Below, one piece after another: positions 5,101 to 11,387 of a stretch of DNA of 11,387 nt (the stretch's first letter is position 1; every line of letters starts with the position of its first letter). The notes under the pieces are model-generated. The model searched no databases. It saw only the letters and a list, made by a program, of their open reading frames with translations, and was not told the origin of the DNA. A program made the translations under genes and the position numbers. The stretch is from Bradyrhizobium sp. (lineage in GTDB: Bacteria; Pseudomonadota; Alphaproteobacteria; Rhizobiales; Xanthobacteraceae). Location: NCBI GenBank assembly GCA_028290305.1, contig JAQGKC010000015.1:1-11387 (forward strand). Reading direction: 5' to 3'.

Positions 5101-6681
5101 ATGAAGATGGTTAAGAGCCTTATCCTCGGCTCAGCGGCGGGTCTCGTCGCCATGAGCGGGGCACAGGCAGCCGATCTTCCCGTAAAGGCCAAAGCGGTCG
5201 AATACGTGAGGGTCTGCTCCCTGTATGGTGCCGGTTTCTTCTACATTCCGGGCACCGACACCTGCATCAAGCTGGGTGGCTATATGCGTATTGACGCCAA
5301 TTTCAACGCTGGCCCCTACGATGCGCCGGCCTGGTCGGGTGACCTCGGCCAAGGCAACCGCTTCCGCGACGCGTTCCAGGAACGGTCTCGTTTTGCGCTC
5401 ACCACGGATACCCGCACCGCAACTGAATACGGTGTGGTCCGCACGTTCAATCAGATCGACGCCCAGTTCCAGGACTTCGGAACGACAAACCCGACCGTCC
5501 TAGGTGCGGCGCCCAGTGCATTGGGTGGGTTCAGCAACGCAACGCTTAGTAACCCGGGCGGTGGCTATGTCGCGGTTGAGTTCGCATTCATCCAGTTCGC
5601 CGGATTCACCTTCGGTAAGTCTGCCTCGGCATACGCGACGCCCTGGCACGGTTATCCGGGCAACAACTCGTCGTTCCTGATCGGTGGCCATGACACCGTC
5701 ACCGGCGTGAACAATGTCCAGTACTCCGCACAGTTCGGCAACGGCGTGTCGGCCACCATCGGTCTCGATGACCCGACCGTCTTTAACCGCACAGCGCTGT
5801 TGAACTTGGGCGCTCTGGGAGGAGTGGGAGCGACCGGTCTCGGCTCGAATGCCTATGGCGGCTTCATTGCTCCTGACCTCGTCGGCAACATTCGCGTCGA
5901 CCAAGCTTGGGGCCTGTTCCAGTTATCGGGCGCGTTGCATACCGTGAACGCTTCGTACAACGTCCTCGGTGCTGGCGGCATTCCTCTGGCTGGTGCGACT
6001 GCTCTGACCGACTCCGTACTCTCGGGGCACCCTGACACGAAGTTGGGCGGTTCGGTGATGGCTGCGTTGCAGATCAAGAACATCCCGACGGGTCCGGGCG
6101 ACGACATCAAGTTCGACGCGAGCTGGGCAAAGGGCGACACGAAGAATGTGATCTCCACTTCGGGCGCTTCCCCGAACTTCTTCATGATGGGCGGCGTCTC
6201 CGGTCAGCTCGGATCCAACGGCAGCCTAGCCTTTGGCCCAACAACGGACGGCGTCTACCTTCCGACCGCGTTCGGGGGCGATGGCTCGATCCATTTGACC
6301 ACAGCGTATGGTGTCCGCGGTGCGTTCAACCATAACTGGGATCCGTACTGGTCGAGCAGCTTGTTCGGCGGTATGGGTTGGGTTCGGTATGATGGTACTG
6401 CCCGGGCGGAGTACTGTGCGGCCATTGCAGTTTCTATCCCTGGTCAGGGCGCTACCTATACTTGCAACCCGAACTACACAATCTCGGAACTGGGCTTTAT
6501 TACCCGGTGGACTCCTGTCAAGAACCTGACGTTCTCGGCGGAAACGATCTGGACCCATCTGACCACGGGCTTCTCAGGCTCGTCCGTGTTCACTCCGGGT
6601 GCTCCGCAGCCGATCGCGTTGTACACCTTCAAAAGCCAGGACACAGTCTCGCTCAACTTCCGCGCTCAGCGTAACTTCTGA
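5101..6681 (+). CDS. Outer membrane porin, Porin_2 family
   Basis: A 526-aa trimeric-type porin that would form water-filled channels for small solutes in the outer membrane. The signal peptide MKMVKSLILGSAAGLVAMSG-AQA is cleaved after residue 23, giving the mature start ADLPVKAKAVEYVRVCSLYG. The conserved region CSLYGAGFFYIPGTDTCIKL (39-58), with its two cysteines, then GGYMRID, is diagnostic of the alphaproteobacterial Porin_2 family. Alternating polar/hydrophobic beta strands fill the rest, with a conserved FAFIQFAGFTFGKS segment, and the chain ends LNFRAQRNF with the terminal Phe needed for outer membrane insertion. ATG 5101 is fixed by GGAGG five bases upstream and by the signal peptide, although the frame is open back to 4864. 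The gene stands alone and ends at a strong terminator. It is intact and typical in length. Confidence 0.95.
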   Translation: MKMVKSLILGSAAGLVAMSGAQAADLPVKAKAVEYVRVCSLYGAGFFYIPGTDTCIKLGGYMRIDANFNAGPYDAPAWSGDLGQGNRFRDAFQERSRFALTTDTRTATEYGVVRTFNQIDAQFQDFGTTNPTVLGAAPSALGGFSNATLSNPGGGYVAVEFAFIQFAGFTFGKSASAYATPWHGYPGNNSSFLIGGHDTVTGVNNVQYSAQFGNGVSATIGLDDPTVFNRTALLNLGALGGVGATGLGSNAYGGFIAPDLVGNIRVDQAWGLFQLSGALHTVNASYNVLGAGGIPLAGATALTDSVLSGHPDTKLGGSVMAALQIKNIPTGPGDDIKFDASWAKGDTKNVISTSGASPNFFMMGGVSGQLGSNGSLAFGPTTDGVYLPTAFGGDGSIHLTTAYGVRGAFNHNWDPYWSSSLFGGMGWVRYDGTARAEYCAAIAVSIPGQGATYTCNPNYTISELGFITRWTPVKNLTFSAETIWTHLTTGFSGSSVFTPGAPQPIALYTFKSQDTVSLNFRAQRNF

Positions 6682-6708
6682 TCACGGTCGTTTGAGACAG
6701 TCTTAAAG

Positions 6709-6739
6709 AGCCCTCGGCAGGAAACTGCCGGGGGCTTTT
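6709..6739 (+). terminator. Rho-independent terminator of the porin gene
   Basis: AGCCCTCGGCAG (6709-6720) and CTGCCGGGGGCT (6725-6736) form a 12-base stem with one G-T pair and a GAAA tetraloop, followed by TTTTCCTTT. It lies 28 bases after the porin stop. Confidence 0.9.
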
Positions 6740-6759
6740 CCTTTGCCTCAGATACAGCC

Positions 6760-7377
6760 CTATTTGCCGCCCGGAAACCCGGTGTACGCGGCGCCGCCGC
6801 GAAACCTGATCTCGAAATATCGTTTCGGGTCGTCGCGCCTGATACGGGCATCTGGCTTGCCCGCGATCGGGACCTCTCCTTCGCTTGCGATCTTTAGTTC
6901 TGAAACAGTCTCTTTCAGTCCTATCGCAATGGCCATTCGCCCCAGCCAGTACCGTCGAGCAGATAAGGCTCTTGGCGTTTCCATTGCTGTGAAACCTGAT
7001 CGGGTTGGCGCAATATGCGCAGGTCAGGATACCAGCAAAAAGATTAGTTATGAGGCGTCCCTTACGGCCCCGACCTGAGGCAAGATTCTTTCGACGCGCT
7101 TCTTGAGCTGTCATTCGGCCTGCAAAATTTGAACGCCGATTGACACTTGAGCCGCTTGAAAAAGTGACTCTTCAATAACTGCAGGATAATAATTCGGAAT
7201 CGGATCCCCGACTGCAAAGGCTTTCCTGTTTCGATATTGCTTCGGTTGATGCTCTCCGACAGTCGCTCTGTTACTGAGCAAATTGTGAATTGTTGATTGG
7301 TCCCATTTAGCGGAAGGACCAAAAGCCGGGACGTTCCTCGCATTGAGTCGCTTGGCTAAACTTGAACCATAGCGCAT
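6760..7377 (-). pseudogene. Large serine recombinase remnant (frameshifted, internally deleted)
   Basis: Three consecutive minus-strand frames carry pieces of one large serine recombinase. At 7111-7377 is the 'recombinase' domain: SLAKRLNARNVPAFG, then WDQSTIHNLLSNRATVGEHQ and ESLFQAAQVS. After a frameshift near 7100-7120 comes ARRKNLASGRGRKGRLITNL and the zinc-ribbon part ILTCAYCANPIRFHSNGNAK with LICSTVL (to about 6925). A third frame, ending at a TAG at 6760-6762, has RDDPKRYFEIRFRGG, resembling the C-terminal end of such proteins. The N-terminal catalytic serine domain and the coiled-coil insertion are missing, so the product cannot work. Such proteins normally integrate or excise phages, islands and transposons. 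The remnant abuts the porin terminator, 20 bases away. Confidence 0.75.
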
Positions 7378-7782
7378 CCTTCGAATCGTGCGATAAGAAT
7401 GCACCATCAAGCTTGGGACCAAAACACTATCGCGAAGGGCGCGCGAGAAGGCTGAGGGCCGGACCCAGAGCCGGTTGCCTTGCCGCCGAATATCGAGCGG
7501 GTGAACGCGGCGGCCAAGCAGGCTGCGCAAACTTCGCGCCGCTGGAGTCCTGTCTGCATCACGGGAGGAGTACGCCTGCGCTTGAAAAAAATATGAGGAA
7601 AAGCAAGCATAATGCGGCTCCAAGCAACCGGCTCTGCGAAAAGCAGCTGCCGGTAGCTCTCAAAAAGATCCTCTCCGCTCAATCGGCGCTGCAAAGCCCC
7701 TCTCAGGCCCACAAGAACTTCCTTGACTAAGGCCGGGAGGTCTTGCGCTTGCTCAAGGAGCCTATGAGGGGATCCTGGATGT
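7378..7782. other. Gene-poor stretch with overlapping open frames
   Basis: No recognisable gene. On the minus strand one frame is open from about 7837 to 7407. Its upper part has protein-like residue use (RLLEQAQDLPALVKEVLVGL and SGEDLFESYRQLL), but the lower part deteriorates. A GTG at 7712 with AAGGAAG upstream could start a 101-aa version. The plus strand is also open over 7362-7730, without recognisable motifs. This may be decayed coding DNA belonging to the neighbouring mobile-element remnant. Confidence 0.4.
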
Positions 7783-7789
7783 CGCTTTG

Positions 7790-8917
7790 CTAAAGCGGGC
7801 TGCCCCGCAATTTCCAGTGCTGCCTCTCAATCTGCTGTTCCACGAACTCCGCAACGAGGGCGTTCAGGTGCGTCGTCGGGTGCACCGTGTCCGCAAACAT
7901 GAAGGTCTCATCGGCTCCCTTGCTGACATAAGTCTGCGGCGAACAGAACAGCGACTGACCGAATACCGATGGATTGTCCAAGTGCAAGTTGGTCGCCTTC
8001 ATGACCTGAGCCGATAGATCACACGCGAATGCGGTATTCGATACTCCAAACCCGTGCTGTTGGAAGTTGGCAATGATGTCGTCGAGGAACGAGAACGAAT
8101 CGATCAGGAGAACCTTTTCACCAAGATCCTGCTGACGCAGCGCGCCAGCCAGCGTTGAATTGAATGATTGGGAAATCTGCGTGAGCGACTGACCACGATC
8201 CGCGCTGGCAGCTCCCATCGGAACTTTTCCGATATCGGGCATATTGATCACCACGACATGCGTCGCGCCGCTTTTGACGATCGTGCCGACAATGTCGGCC
8301 AGGTCGAGAGCGGACTGGGTGATGGCTTTGACCGCATTCTGCTGGGCTTCTGCAGTGCCCGCCGCCTGGGCCGCGGCCAATTGAAAGAAGATGTCGTTCG
8401 CTCCCCCGTTGATGAGGATCAGCTGGTCTGGATTGAACCGCTCATGAGCCTTCAAGAATTCGGCCACCTGGTCCCTCACCGGTATCGTCGTCTCTTCCGC
8501 GAAGTCCGCGTGCGATGATCCGGCCGCGGCATGATCGATGCCGGGCTGCATTGTCACGCGCGAGCCTCCTTGCGCGTAGTCATGGCCGCCGGCGGGAACG
8601 AGAGGCAGGCCGAAACCGCCAACAAATGCAGGCGTCAGTTCACTTCCATAAAAGCGAGCGACCAGTTGGGTGAAATTGAGGCCCAGATTTGTTGTGAAGC
8701 GACCGCCGCCGAACTTCGCTTCGGCAACCAGCGAGTATGTACCGGCATCCAGGAGACTGTCGCCAAAGACGACGACGTCCAGCTTGTTCGCACCAAACGA
8801 GGCGTTCGATGACAAGAGCCCCAAAGTGATCGTCGCTACCGCGGCGGCTTTAAGCAGCAAGCCGGCAAGGACCTTCTGCGGTCTTACGAGCGCTTTACAA
8901 TGTTGCGGATGATCCAT
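7790..8917 (-). CDS. Exported GDSL/SGNH-family hydrolase (esterase/lipase)
   Basis: A 375-aa secreted serine hydrolase likely to cleave ester bonds of lipids or acylated sugars in the periplasm or outside the cell; the real substrate is unknown. A signal peptide is clear, KVLAGLLLKAAAVATITLGL ending near SFGA (residue 43). All SGNH blocks are present: block I VVVFGDSLLDAGTY with nucleophile Ser54, block II YAQGGSRV (oxyanion Gly, ~117), block III INGGANDIFF (Asn174), and block V DTVHPTTH with Asp343 and His346. The nearby autotransporter-type esterases share this layout, but no beta-barrel follows here, so this is the stand-alone form. ATG 8917 is chosen for a normal signal peptide; a GTG at 8977 would add 20 polar residues. 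The stop codon sits in the loop of a small hairpin (7783-7797). No operon partner is seen. Confidence 0.9.
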   Translation of the reverse strand: MDHPQHCKALVRPQKVLAGLLLKAAAVATITLGLLSSNASFGANKLDVVVFGDSLLDAGTYSLVAEAKFGGGRFTTNLGLNFTQLVARFYGSELTPAFVGGFGLPLVPAGGHDYAQGGSRVTMQPGIDHAAAGSSHADFAEETTIPVRDQVAEFLKAHERFNPDQLILINGGANDIFFQLAAAQAAGTAEAQQNAVKAITQSALDLADIVGTIVKSGATHVVVINMPDIGKVPMGAASADRGQSLTQISQSFNSTLAGALRQQDLGEKVLLIDSFSFLDDIIANFQQHGFGVSNTAFACDLSAQVMKATNLHLDNPSVFGQSLFCSPQTYVSKGADETFMFADTVHPTTHLNALVAEFVEQQIERQHWKLRGSPL

Positions 8918-9092
8918 GTTGTCAGATCGACTTTCATTTGTGGTTGCTGATTGCTCCGGTGAGCGTAAGTCGGCCACATGACAAATTTGTTCGTGCTACG
9001 CGGGATTGTTACGGGCGTAACTCAAAATTTTCCAAGCCTCTGCACGCTAAGCGAATTCCGCCTCGGTCTCACGCTCGTTAAGAGTCGAGCCT
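8918..9092. other. Short gap between divergent genes
   Basis: This gap between the hydrolase start and the ArdC remnant should hold the hydrolase promoter on the minus strand, but no convincing -35/-10 pair was picked out. No N-terminal ArdC sequence is recognisable here. Confidence 0.4.
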
Positions 9093-9536
9093 GCGCGGAC
9101 CATGGTCGTGGTCGAGTAGCTCGGCCGCGCTTGTTACGTCCCCTCCACCGACAACATCCACATGCCCTGTATCGACGTTTTCCATGATGCCGAGAGCTAT
9201 TACGCCGTGCGCGCTCACGAGACGACCCATTGGACTCGTCACCGCTCCCGCCTCAATCGCGAATTCGGACGCAAGCGGTTCGGCGATGAAGGTTACGCGA
9301 TGGAAGAGCTTGTCGCTGAGCTTGGTTCAGCCTTCCTTTCCGCCGACCTGGAACTGACCCCCGAGGTTCGGGAGGATCACGTCGCCTATATCGCGTCATG
9401 GATCAAGGTTCTGAAGAACGACAAGCGCGCAATCTTCACTGCCGCCTCCCACGCGCAGCGCGCGACGGAATTCCTGAACGGCTTGCAGAAGCCTTCATCG
9501 CTGGAAGCCGCTCCCGCGCAGGCCGATGCGGCCTGA
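9093..9536 (+). pseudogene. ArdC-like antirestriction protein, C-terminal remnant
   Basis: The readable part is the C-terminal zincin-like metallopeptidase half of ArdC-type proteins, which plasmids and islands carry to protect incoming DNA from restriction. RACYVPSTDNIHMP (from 9126) leads to FHDAESYYAVRAHETTHWTR with the HExxH zinc motif (HETTH). This is followed by EELVAELGSAFL with the third ligand region, and by the strongly conserved YIASWIKVLKNDKRAIFTAA. The single-stranded DNA-binding N-terminal half, normally about 150 residues, is absent. A TAG at 9117-9119 interrupts the frame, and the expected preceding 'A-x-HGG' part appears in another frame near 9097-9110. Translation from ATG 9162 would give 124 aa with the zinc motif, but without the substrate-binding half I consider it non-functional. 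Its stop overlaps the next gene's start. Confidence 0.8.
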
Positions 9537-9780
9537 GCGGGAGCGTGTCACGGCAAAGCCTGAAATTGTGATCGTCGACGGCCATGCCTTTAGCTGGCAA
9601 CGCCTCCGCGGACTGCGGCGCCAACAGCTTGAGGCAAGGCAAGGCGCCCAGCCTCGGCAGCTCGCCCTGTTCGAGCTGAAAGACGATTGCCGTCCTGCGG
9701 CCGAGCGGACCGCAGCCGGCCGCTATGCTGAGCCGACCTTTTTCGCCGCTACGCCTGCGCGCCGAGAAAGCGAGGGATAG
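9526..9780 (+). CDS. Small conserved protein linked to ArdC
   Basis: An 84-aa protein whose ATG (9526) lies inside the end of the ArdC remnant, overlapping it by 11 bases. The pattern IVIVDGHAFSWQRLRGLRRQ (15-34), then LALFELKDDCRPAAERTAAG (46-65) and RYAEPTFF, matches a short protein type I recall directly behind ardC-like genes on rhizobial and other alphaproteobacterial mobile DNA. It has an N-terminal beta hairpin-like segment, a basic Gln/Arg helix and a disordered C-terminus; there is no signal peptide or known catalytic motif. GTG 9547 is an alternative start. It appears intact although its upstream partner is broken. Whether it is still expressed, having lost its co-transcribed partner's 5' end, is unclear. 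Function unknown. Confidence 0.7.
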   Translation: MRPERERVTAKPEIVIVDGHAFSWQRLRGLRRQQLEARQGAQPRQLALFELKDDCRPAAERTAAGRYAEPTFFAATPARRESEG

Positions 9781-10029
9781 CCTCCCAGTCCTGCGACACT
9801 AAGTTCGTAGATCGTTTTAACGGTCGCTGCGCGGTCCGGCAGGGGTTCCGGTCCTCCGACAATTTAAGCCATCCCGGGCACGCTGAGAGCTTTTTAGCCA
9901 CCGGATAAGCAGTGGACGTGTTGGAGGCGAGTGGGTCGCACGGAAGGTTTCGTGCTCCCGTCACTTGGACGCACCCGGAGCGTACGTTGGTATGTGCGTT
10001 GGATCGGCTGCATCCCTAAAAATCAAACG

Positions 10030-10053
10030 ATATCCTGTGCTTAGATAGGATAT
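10030..10053 (-). terminator. Possible terminator of tRNA-Ser
   Basis: ATATCCT and AGGATAT (7-base perfect stem, 10-base loop) begin directly after the tRNA's CCA on the minus strand and are followed by CGTTTGATTTTT. The stem is AT-rich and the T-run is delayed, so efficiency is uncertain, but position fits a transcript end. Confidence 0.45.
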
Positions 10054-10147
10054 TGGCGGAGACGGAGGGATTCGAACCCTCGATAGGGCTTTACAACCCT
10101 ATAACGGTTTAGCAAACCGCCGCCTTCAGCCACTCGGCCACATCTCC
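10054..10147 (-). tRNA. tRNA-Ser (anticodon GCU)
   Basis: Read on the minus strand it folds as a class II tRNA. Acceptor GGAGATG (10141-10147) pairs with CGTCTCC, then discriminator G and an encoded CCA (10054-10056). The D-arm has GGCCGAGTGGCTGAAGGC. The anticodon arm GCGGT-TTGCTAA-ACCGT exposes GCU, which reads AGC/AGU serine codons. A long variable arm (ATAGGGTTGTAAAGCCCTAT) and the T-arm GAGGGTTCGAATCCCTC complete it. The long variable arm confirms serine identity. No second copy of its 3' end was noticed in the window. Confidence 0.96.
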
Positions 10148-11218
10148 GGTAGGGCCGATATGCCCGACGTGGAGGCGAGCCGCAAGCGGCAGATTTCAGG
10201 CTGCGGCATTCCGGGCGTATTTAATGACTTCGGGACCTGAGCCGAGGCTCTCCATCACGTCCTTGAAGCTGTAGCCCTGGACACGGATCCGTCGCGTGCG
10301 CGTCGCAAATGCGGCGCAGATTCGGCGACGCCGCCGCCATTTTTCGCCGCCATCGGTTTACCCACCGCTCGGGCCGCCGGTTCGGTCGAGAGGTTTGCAT
10401 TCGCAGCCGCCTCTGCCGTGCGATTCTGAAGACCTCCGTCGCGCGACGCGTCGGCGGTATCAGCGCAAGACCGAAATAGCATTTCGAGCCCCGGGGAAAT
10501 AAGGGTTTCTGCATTTCTCGGCGCCGCCCTGCGGAATACGGAATGCGTTGTGGCGATGACTTTTAAAGACACAACAGAGCGGCGCACGGCTAATTCTTCG
10601 CCTCAGTAAGACCGAACCGGGCAGCAGGATGTCGCGAGCGCCGGTTCCATCGCCGAAATGAACTTCTCTTCGCCGGTCATTCCAGAGGAAATTTTGCGCG
10701 GAACGGTCGCTTCGGTCGCTCGATTCGGCGCGGATCGAAGTGCTGGGCGAGGAACCGCCGGACCGGCTGCCGTGCGCAACGACCGGGACACGAAATGGAC
10801 CTAATCTAAAATGTCTTTGGAAACAAAGAAAGTTCGATCGCAGCTGCGTGTTATTTGTGCAACCCATGCAAAAACAGAGCGGTTTCTTTGTTGCGTGTGT
10901 TAGGGCCTTCGGTAATTGTGATGTTGCGTGTGCTCGATTAGCTTGCGTCCATTCACGGCGGCGAATGCCTACTGAAACGCGACGCAAAAAAATGCCGGAT
11001 TGCGAAATCGTGTTGGTTGAGTGAAAACCCGACACATGTTCAATAATCGCCTTTTTTAACCCCCGATCTGCGACAGTTACTTGAAATAGCCGTGATCCAG
11101 CATCTGGCAGGTCAAAGCTGGAATCAGGTCCACGGGCAGTCGCGCGGGACGATCTCGGAATTCGCAGCCGCGCCCGACCTGCCATCGCTCGTGCCGATGA
11201 TCGAGCGCCATTTGCAGT
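10148..11218. other. About 1 kb without a convincing gene
   Basis: Composition is uneven: GC-rich to about 10790, then noticeably AT-richer (10790-11060). The only protein-like piece is a minus-strand frame ending at the stop 10196-10198, whose last residues are IRVQGYSFKDVMESLGSGPE followed by VIKYARNAAA. It lacks a start and is interrupted by a stop upstream near 10370, so it may be the tail of a decayed gene. A 241-codon open frame on the minus strand (10460-11185) is Arg/Ser/Cys-rich and not protein-like. The promoter of tRNA-Ser should lie just right of 10147. Confidence 0.5.
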
Positions 11219-11387
11219 TCATTGACGGAGCCGAACCCCAGCGCCCCCACCGTTTTTTGGGATGAATTGAATTCCAGCCTTTTCCAGAGCCTTCTGCATC
11301 GCGTGGACGGCTGCACGCGAGACATCGCGTCGAGATTTTTCAAAATCGACGATCGTTGACAGTCCGAGGCCGGCCGCCTCGGCAAGT
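11219..11387 (-). CDS. XRE-family helix-turn-helix regulator, C-terminal part (runs off right edge)
   Basis: A minus-strand frame enters from the right edge and ends at the TGA at 11219-11221. It reads LAEAAGLGLSTIVDFEKSRR then DVSRAAVHAMQKALEKAGIQ, FIPKNGGGAGVRLRQ. This is the second half of an XRE/Cro-type DNA-binding domain (recognition helix at LGLSTIVDFEKSRR) with the very common alphaproteobacterial ending ALExAGxxFIPxNGGGxGVRLR. Full-length members are about 70-100 aa, so roughly the N-terminal 20-40 residues are outside. It would be a small transcription factor, possibly an autoregulator or the regulator of an adjacent mobile element. No recognisable partner gene follows it; a 32-codon frame overlapping its stop is unlikely to be real. 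Confidence 0.85.
   Translation of the reverse strand, partial: LAEAAGLGLSTIVDFEKSRRDVSRAAVHAMQKALEKAGIQFIPKNGGGAGVRLRQ

Noticed and set aside
9749..9964. 71-codon open frame on the minus strand
   Set aside because: No family, start context or neighbours supporting it. The 9781-10029 stretch appears non-coding.
10621..10801. Plus-strand frame reading EMNFSSPVIPEEILRGTV
   Set aside because: A short protein-like run, but closed just upstream, without ribosome binding site or known family. Not enough to call a gene.
10460..11185. 241-codon open frame on the minus strand
   Set aside because: Long, but dominated by Arg, Ser and Cys, with no domain or good start and crossing a change in base composition. 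Treated as chance.
11077..11385. 102-codon open frame on the minus strand
   Set aside because: It is a shifted frame of the XRE regulator, whose own frame gives a clear family match.
1..11387. CRISPR array, rRNA genes or a complete toxin-antitoxin pair
   Set aside because: No regularly spaced repeats or rRNA sequence were seen, and no recognised toxin domain lies beside the XRE tail within the window.

Overview
The window looks like accessory chromosome of an alphaproteobacterium of the Bradyrhizobium group (Nitrobacteraceae). The best evidence is a Porin_2-type outer membrane porin with the MKxxKSLILGSAAG...AADLPVKAK start. Supporting evidence is several very small proteins of types I associate with Bradyrhizobium (VQRRCxRRWAARFSRP, PTTxAGVxALL, AAECRQ) and GC-rich coding DNA. 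No database search was run, so family names come from motif recognition.

Left part (1-2860): the 3' end of an IS transposase; an intact small serine recombinase with a promoter and palindromic sites directly upstream; a truncated DUF4238 gene on the minus strand; a HEPN-like gene also on the minus strand; and, divergent from these, a translationally coupled pair of small genes closed by a strong terminator. Middle-left (2860-4340): a frameshifted small gene, a small lipoprotein, a convergent 65-aa gene whose 3' end contains the lipoprotein's probable terminator, and an orphan 90-aa gene.

Middle (4340-6740): about 760 bases without a confident gene, including a 21-base direct repeat, then the intact porin with a leader that could fold over its ribosome binding site, and a clean terminator. 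Middle-right (6740-9800): a decayed large serine recombinase on the minus strand, an uncertain open frame, an intact exported GDSL/SGNH hydrolase on the minus strand, then the C-terminal remnant of an ArdC-like antirestriction protein overlapping a small, apparently intact partner gene.

Right part (9800-11387): tRNA-Ser(GCU) on the minus strand with encoded CCA, about 1 kb with no convincing gene, and the 3' end of an XRE-family regulator running off the right edge on the minus strand.

Overall this is a mosaic. Intact housekeeping or surface genes (porin, GDSL hydrolase, tRNA-Ser) are interspersed with mobile-element debris in different stages of decay: IS end, two serine recombinases of different classes, ArdC remnant, truncated DUF4238, frameshifted small genes. 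This is what one expects at or inside an old genomic island beside a tRNA gene. No complete, obviously new multi-gene system is visible. The best candidates for unexplored biology are the coupled small-gene pair at 2236-2819, the HEPN-like gene beside DUF4238, and the ArdC-linked small protein.
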